A stretch of 64,000 bases of DNA from Symbiodinium natans (Eukaryota > Sar > Dinophyceae > Suessiales > Symbiodiniaceae): positions 1 to 64,000 of the forward strand of contig CAJNDS010000035.1 in assembly GCA_905221605.1 (NCBI GenBank), in the 5' to 3' direction. Below the pieces are notes generated by a model. The model made no database searches. It was given only the letters and a program-made list of their open reading frames with translations, and was not told where the DNA came from. A program made the position numbers and the translations under genes. Below are positions 59,230-64,000 of the stretch, piece by piece (within the stretch, counting starts at the first letter, position 1; every line of letters starts with the position of its first letter).

Positions 59230-61250
59230 ATGAAAGGGCCCGGCCGCGCTCCTTGCAATCGATATGGTTGTCGTCCAAAAGGTGCCGGATGCAACAATGA
59301 TCCTGGCAAATTCTTGAAAGGCTTGGTCACCAAGCCTACACAACGTGGTGTTTCCCAGGCCTGCAGTGCAGAATGTTGGAATGTGAAGAGCTTCCATCGC
59401 TTGGCGAAGTTCTTGAGAAAAGTGCGAAACGTTGTAAAGTCAACTGAGCGAACAAATGTGAAAGAAATCACTATCTTCGGCTTTGCAATGTCCACATATC
59501 TCGAAACATCGCGCTATCAGCAAAAGAAAATGAGGCTGCTCAATGTTCAACCAACATGGCTTGATAAATTGAAATCGCTGAGGCATGATTCGTGGCATGA
59601 TGCGAACCTTCAACCGGCTGTTTACTGCCATGTCATGTCTTCGCTCTGGACACAACTCTGCACTTTCGCAATTGGCTCCGTGTTTTTTGTCCTTGTGGTG
59701 GCTCGCATCAAGATTGGAACCCGGTCTGCACGACAACAAAAACACAAGCTTGCGCCACGCACGGACATGTCCTCAGTTCGTTCGGCTGCATTCCTTTGCC
59801 ATTGCGGATCTGCTGAATGGTAGCCGCTGCTATTATGGGTTGTTTTCATGTTCAACCACGCTGCAACAATGGTCATGGCCAACTAAATGGACTGCAATGG
59901 CCTTGCGTTTCGCGAACATTGTCGACAATAAAGACGGAAGGAATGAAGGAAAGCCACTCATGTGCTCCATTTTTTGAGGAACATTGGGAGGGTTCAAAGT
60001 TCTCAAACAATGAGAAGGCAGTGAAAAGGAGTCAGCGCATGAAAAAGTATCACATGTTTGATGTCATTGCTCACGCGATATTAAGCTTCCTGTGCAGAAG
60101 CTTCAGCCACGGCGAAGTTTTGAAGGGTGTCAACACCCTCGAGGGTTTCAACTCTTTTGAGGGAGCTGGCTAGTTGCTTGACGCGGAAGTCAACACCGCA
60201 ATGGCTGAGGTTTGGCTGGTTGTGTCAAACACGGTGGCCAACACCGTCTCTAAACCTCGCCGTGGCAGATTTTTCAGTGGGCCTGGCCTGGCTGCTTCAC
60301 GTACAGAGGTCAACACCCTGCAAAACATCACAGTGGTCGGGGCTCGAGCTTCTTCAGAGGGGCTAGTTGAGGCCGCCGGAAGGACCATGCCACACTCCAA
60401 GCAAGCCCAGTTGAGCTTGTTCCGGTAGCCTGTTGACCCACACCCCGAAGTCCGCATGTCCATGCAAGCTGCTCCAACAATTGCTGCACGCAATCGGCTC
60501 AGTCTGCAAACCTAGCTGCCTGCTGGCGCCGGGCAGCGGGAAACAATTAAGACAAGGCGGCATCTTGGGTAATTTGCGTTCAGCCATGTCGGAAACCCAG
60601 TGACGCTTGTCGCTTCCTCCGTTGTTGGTGAGACAGGGCGCAGGCAGTGAGTCACAGCGCGCGCCACCAACAGCCGTCTGCCCTTCCTCAAGGTTGACCC
60701 GGCGCCGACGATGCGGCCACTTCCAAGACACCGAGCATCCAACTCCCTGGAAAGGAGTCCTTGCGCTGCTCGCCAACAACGGGGCCCTGATGAGGCATGG
60801 TTTCGGCCACCCTACACTAGGCGGACCAGAAGCAAACATCGTCCCGTTCTCGGGTTCTTCGGGTTCTTTGTTTTTGGTTCGGTAGTGTAAACCAATGCCG
60901 CCGATGCCTTCGACAAGTGCTTTCGACACTATTACGGCCTCTGCCAAGGGGCATCAATCACGCACAGAAGAAGAAAACGAGGGTCTCTTGCATCTTTCCG
61001 AAAAGAAGAAGGCTTCGTCAAGTCAAGGCCCATAGTATCTTCTGCAAAGCACTTTGCCAAGAAGCTTGTCTCTGTGGTTGCCAAAACCCTCACGAACACC
61101 CCCAAATCATCCAGGACTTGCGCACCATCTAGAGTTGAAAGACTTTTCTCTGAACCGCAAAGGGCTGCCGATTGGTATGGATACATGTGAGGCAAAAGGA
61201 GTGCAACTCTTACACCCCGCCTCGAGATTTCCTGAGTGCTGTACTCAGGA
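59230..61250. other. Unassigned; may include the 3' end of the copia element
   Basis: A plus frame (59,230-59,823) and minus frames (59,495-58,869; 60,947-60,363; 61,288-60,932) are open but carry no recognised motif. On the minus strand 60,947-60,800 reads VIVSKALVEGIGGIGLHYRT, coding-like. The 3' LTR of the copia element should lie in or below this stretch, but only one LTR could be present in the window, so it cannot be delimited by eye. Confidence 0.3.
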
Positions 61251-61257
61251 ACTCTCG

Positions 61258-61965
61258 CTACATTTCTGTTGCCCTGGCCCGAATACAAATATCACAGGCC
61301 CTGTATCTGGCGATATGACGACTGTTGGCCAGGGCTCCGCAATCTTCACGATGATACACTGTGCCCCGGTGAGTTGCGATTGTGATTGACTCGGGGGCAT
61401 ATCCTAGCCCTTCACTCCTAGCGAGCCTTGCACGAAGATCCCTATTCTCATTGCGAACCTCAATCAAAGCTTCCTCGCATTGCTCTACAGTACGATGTTC
61501 TTCATGCAGGGCTTCGGTGAGAAAACTACATCTGTCGACACACTCGTTCATGAACTGCCGCTCGCTTGGTGACATTCCGATGCTCGCTTGGGTGTAGCAG
61601 TTCACCTTTTCCACTTTTGCTTGGCTGGCCTGGTCCACAGTTGCTCGTCGGCCTGGGAGGGCCCACTTGTAGATCCACCAAATGACCCACAAAGCCCCAA
61701 GCCAAAACAACACTACTACCAGGCCAGTCGCCATCGTAGCCACTCCAGACAGAAGAGCATCTTCCATCATCGCCATCGTCACGGCGAGGCCCAAGCCCTC
61801 TGCACCATCAGCCCCAAGCACTTGGGCCATCACAAGCAAGATCGGCAGAATTTTCTTCGCATGCACTAGGCCCACTCCGCTGCTTTTCATCATTTCTTTC
61901 ACTTGCATCTTGCTCTGGGATCTCTCAAGGTCCTCAAGTCCATATGGATTTCCATCATCGTCCAC
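61258..61965 (-). CDS. Post-pol ORF of the copia element: membrane segments, coiled coil and Cys/His motif
   Basis: 235 codons, minus strand, overlapping the end of pol by 67 nt in another frame. Its frame starts at a GTG in GCAGTGGACGATGATGGAA and reads VDDDGNPYGLEDLERSQSK, which follows naturally on the pol C-terminus (VEVEQW). The two were therefore probably one polyprotein, separated here by a one-base shift, or are joined by frameshifting. Features: hydrophobic segments at about residues 38-72 and 80-101 (LVVVLFWLGALWVIWWIYKW); helical charged region about 140-185 (EALHEEHRTVEQCEEALIEV); then TVYHREDCGALANS and YRACDIC, an H-x3-C...C-x2-C pattern like small zinc-binding tails. Such extra ORFs accompany dinoflagellate copia elements. 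The role is unknown. Confidence 0.75.
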   Translation of the reverse strand: MDDDGNPYGLEDLERSQSKMQVKEMMKSSGVGLVHAKKILPILLVMAQVLGADGAEGLGLAVTMAMMEDALLSGVATMATGLVVVLFWLGALWVIWWIYKWALPGRRATVDQASQAKVEKVNCYTQASIGMSPSERQFMNECVDRCSFLTEALHEEHRTVEQCEEALIEVRNENRDLRARLARSEGLGYAPESITIATHRGTVYHREDCGALANSRHIARYRACDICIRARATEM

Positions 61966-64000
61966 TGCTCCACTTCGACATAGGAGCTCTCGGACGCGAG
62001 GGCCGCGCTCAGAGGTTTTGTACCCAGGTCAGAGGGGTTTCGTTGCCCTGACACAGGGCTTGCACGGAAGACCTTGGCTTTGATGGCCTCTTGGACCCAC
62101 AACAGGCCACAGCTCAAGTGTCTGACCTTGCCGCAGCCGATTCGCTGGCTGATGCCTCTAGCTGCAGCACTGTCACTTCGAAGCACAACATCAATCTCAG
62201 CGAACCCTTTCATCAAGTAGTCGAGGCACTCCCGGATGAACACAACTTCAGTGCCCCCACTCACCATTGCAACGAACTCCGACTCCCCGCTGCTGAGCGA
62301 CACAGATTTCTGAGTTCTAACGTGACTGGCAATCAAGCTGCCACCCAGGTACAGATGCACCGAGGAGCGAGACTTTCTTGTTCGCTTGCACCCAGCCCAG
62401 TCAGCATCTGTTACGGATTCCAAGACGACCTGGCCTCCGTGCTGAAGGGGTCCTGAGCCTTTGTATTCCAAACAGGCTGCTTGTTGCAAAGGCTTGATCA
62501 GGAAGCCAAGACTGGGAACCTTCTGGAGGTAGCCGGCGACTTTCGCCAGCCACTTGTAGGCCATAACGGTTGGTGAGCTCATCTTACTTGCAAGGACACA
62601 TGTGCTGTACTGTATGTCCGGCCTCGTGTGGCTCAGGTACAAGAGCCTGCCAGTACACTCCTTGTACTGCTTGGCCCTTTCAGGAGCGAGGGCGGCACTT
62701 GTATCAGCTTCCAAGAGACTGGCATCTCCTGGAGTGTCTCTGCTTTTCAATCCAGGCCCCATTGCTTCCAAGAGAGCCTCAACATGCTTTTGCCCCGAAT
62801 ACATTGCTATCCCATCTTCAAGCTTCACATATCTTCGCTTCAGGAACTCCAGCTCATCCCCCACCTCCTTCAGTGGGCTGCTGATTTGGACCTTGACCTT
62901 CTTGGCGAGCACTTTCTCAAGGGCTTGTCGGGCTGCTGGTGTTGAAGCAAGAAGCCCATCATCAGCATGCAGCACCAGGCCTGTGTCACAGCCAGGCCTC
63001 TCATCTCGGAACAAGGTGGGCTCCTTAGCAAAGCCGGTGAGCCCCGCCTCCGCAAGCATCCCCTTCATGTACTGGAACCACTCACTGGCTGCAACCCTCT
63101 GGCCTGGCAACAGCCTCTCAAGCACAAACCTCCTAGAGCCACTGCTCTGGGTGTCAAAGAGTCGCGCGTCGACCTCGATCACCACTGGTGCCTTCTGCGG
63201 CACATTCAGGTAGGCGTCCTTGATGTCGAGCGTGGTGAGCTCGAGGCCTCTGGCTTGCGCCCAAGCCATCAGCCCATGCACCACTGCCAAAGAACTTGAT
63301 GGAGCGAACAGCTCCTGCGACCACGGCGTCCACGAGCGAAAAATTCCTGGCCACTAGGCGAGATCTGCGAATCCAGCCAGGCCTCTTTCGCCAGTCTCTG
63401 ACTACTTTCGTAGTCAACTGCTCGTATTGCCCCAGGTCCTCTCCATCCCTGGGGGGCCTCAGTGCGCCCATGGCAACCAGGCGCTCCACCTCTGTTCTGT
63501 CGCTCTCAAGGTCCAAAGCTGCCAACTCGTCAGGGCTTAGTTCCGGCGGTGGGTCATCAGGAGACCACCACATCTCTTCACAAGCATTCTCTGTGAACTC
63601 CAGGACTGGCTCCACTTCATCAAGCCATGTCTCTGCCTGCGAATACTCATCCATTTCGACGTCGCCGTGGACCATGGAGATTCCAGCAAACCCTGGAGGG
63701 TACAGCGAGCCACCAACGCTCCCAGCAGTCGGTGAGCCTTTGGGCCGGTCCAGCAGAAGCTTGACTCGCTTGCTTGCTGGTCCCTTTTCAGGCCCCGGTC
63801 TCGTTACCTTAGTGCTGCTGTCCATCGCTGCTGACGCTTCCTCTTGTGCTGCTGGTGCTTCCTCCTCTGCTGTTGGTGCTTTCTCCTCTGCTATGCCTTC
63901 CATTCCTTGGCTCTTTCTTGATGACCGTGACGGAGAAGATGGATTTGAGCTACTGCTGCTGGAATCCGTCCCGAGCTCGTCGGCAGGAGGCTTTGGTGTC
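61899..64000 (-). mobile_element. pol: Ty1/copia retrotransposon polyprotein, 3' part (linker, reverse transcriptase, RNase H); continues past window end
   Basis: 63,290-61,899 is a 463-codon frame. The reverse transcriptase palm has TTLDIKDAYLNVP (motif A Asp, residue 22) and LVLHADDGLLAS (motif C, Asp 110-111, with HADDG where YVDD is usual). GRLLYLSHTRPDIQYS follows. RNase H has ESVTDADWAGCK, SVSLSSGESEFVAMVSG and VLRSDSAAARGI. Upstream, a second frame (64,000-63,154) is open to the window edge. It has a Ser-rich linker, an acidic region (WWSPDDPPPELSPDELAALD) and LTTKVVRDWRKRPGWIRRSR then LVARNF, the normal entry to copia RT. The two frames must be joined near 63,300-63,340: the sequence QELFAPSSSLAVVHG is read only in the second frame. 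A one-base shift therefore separates them, which would inactivate this copy unless it is an assembly error. Gag, protease and integrase core lie outside the window. Confidence 0.95.

Overview
This window reads as nuclear DNA of a dinoflagellate, most likely a suessialean or Symbiodinium-like species. Four things support this: (i) protein-coding signal is broken into short exons, nearly all on the minus strand, as expected for unidirectional dinoflagellate gene arrays; (ii) several introns can be placed by reading frame, are only about 50-110 nt long, often begin with GC or GA instead of GT, and end in AG followed by G; (iii) a Ty1/copia polyprotein with the motif HADDG and a membrane/coiled-coil/Cys-His ORF after it; (iv) degenerate TTTAGGG-type tracts. 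There is no bacterial-type gene packing, operon, rRNA or CRISPR array. All exon limits below were read by eye from frame, phase and splice motifs and should be taken as approximate.

Layout. Position 1 to about 1,080 (minus) holds a decayed LINE endonuclease. From about 9.2 to 6.2 kb (minus) lies a PRMT7/PRMT9-like protein arginine methyltransferase, with more exon-like segments on both sides. An inverted-repeat cluster sits at 11.7-12.1 kb. Two unrecognised multi-exon genes follow on the minus strand, at 16.0-13.3 kb and at 20.8-16.7 kb; the second ends in a SHOCT-like motif. A large (CTA)n/(CCT)n/(GAC)n mosaic is at 23.0-23.5 kb. Next on the minus strand are an RRM plus CCCH zinc-finger RNA-binding protein (28.4-26.3 kb), a coiled-coil-like gene (31.6-29.2 kb), a helical-protein fragment (33.9-33.5 kb), an EngB/GTPBP8-type GTPase with G1, G3, G4 and G5 motifs on separate exons (35.7-34.3 kb), an unrecognised gene (39.2-38.0 kb) and a sphingomyelin-synthase-like membrane enzyme (41.5-39.5 kb).

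From 41.6 kb onward simple repeats are frequent: a GT mosaic at 41.6-42.2 kb, CCCTAAA-like DNA at 45.7-46.2 kb, CT/TTTC arrays at 48.2-48.6 kb, C-runs with a repeated 40-bp block at 50.0-50.4 kb, and decamer arrays at 53.1 and 53.8 kb. Candidate exons lie between them. A polytopic membrane protein (55.8-54.7 kb) and a coiled-coil gene (57.6-56.0 kb) are fairly clear. The right end (64.0-61.3 kb, minus) is the 3' part of the copia element, running off the window.

The recognisable genes are ordinary housekeeping functions (protein methylation, RNA binding, ribosome-assembly-type GTPase, sphingolipid synthesis). They share a strand and a splicing style but no pathway. I found no clearly new multi-gene system. 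The most notable features are the very short non-canonical introns inside conserved catalytic motifs, a possible 21-nt intron or in-frame stop in the GTPase, the inverted-repeat cluster, and the density of mosaic satellites.
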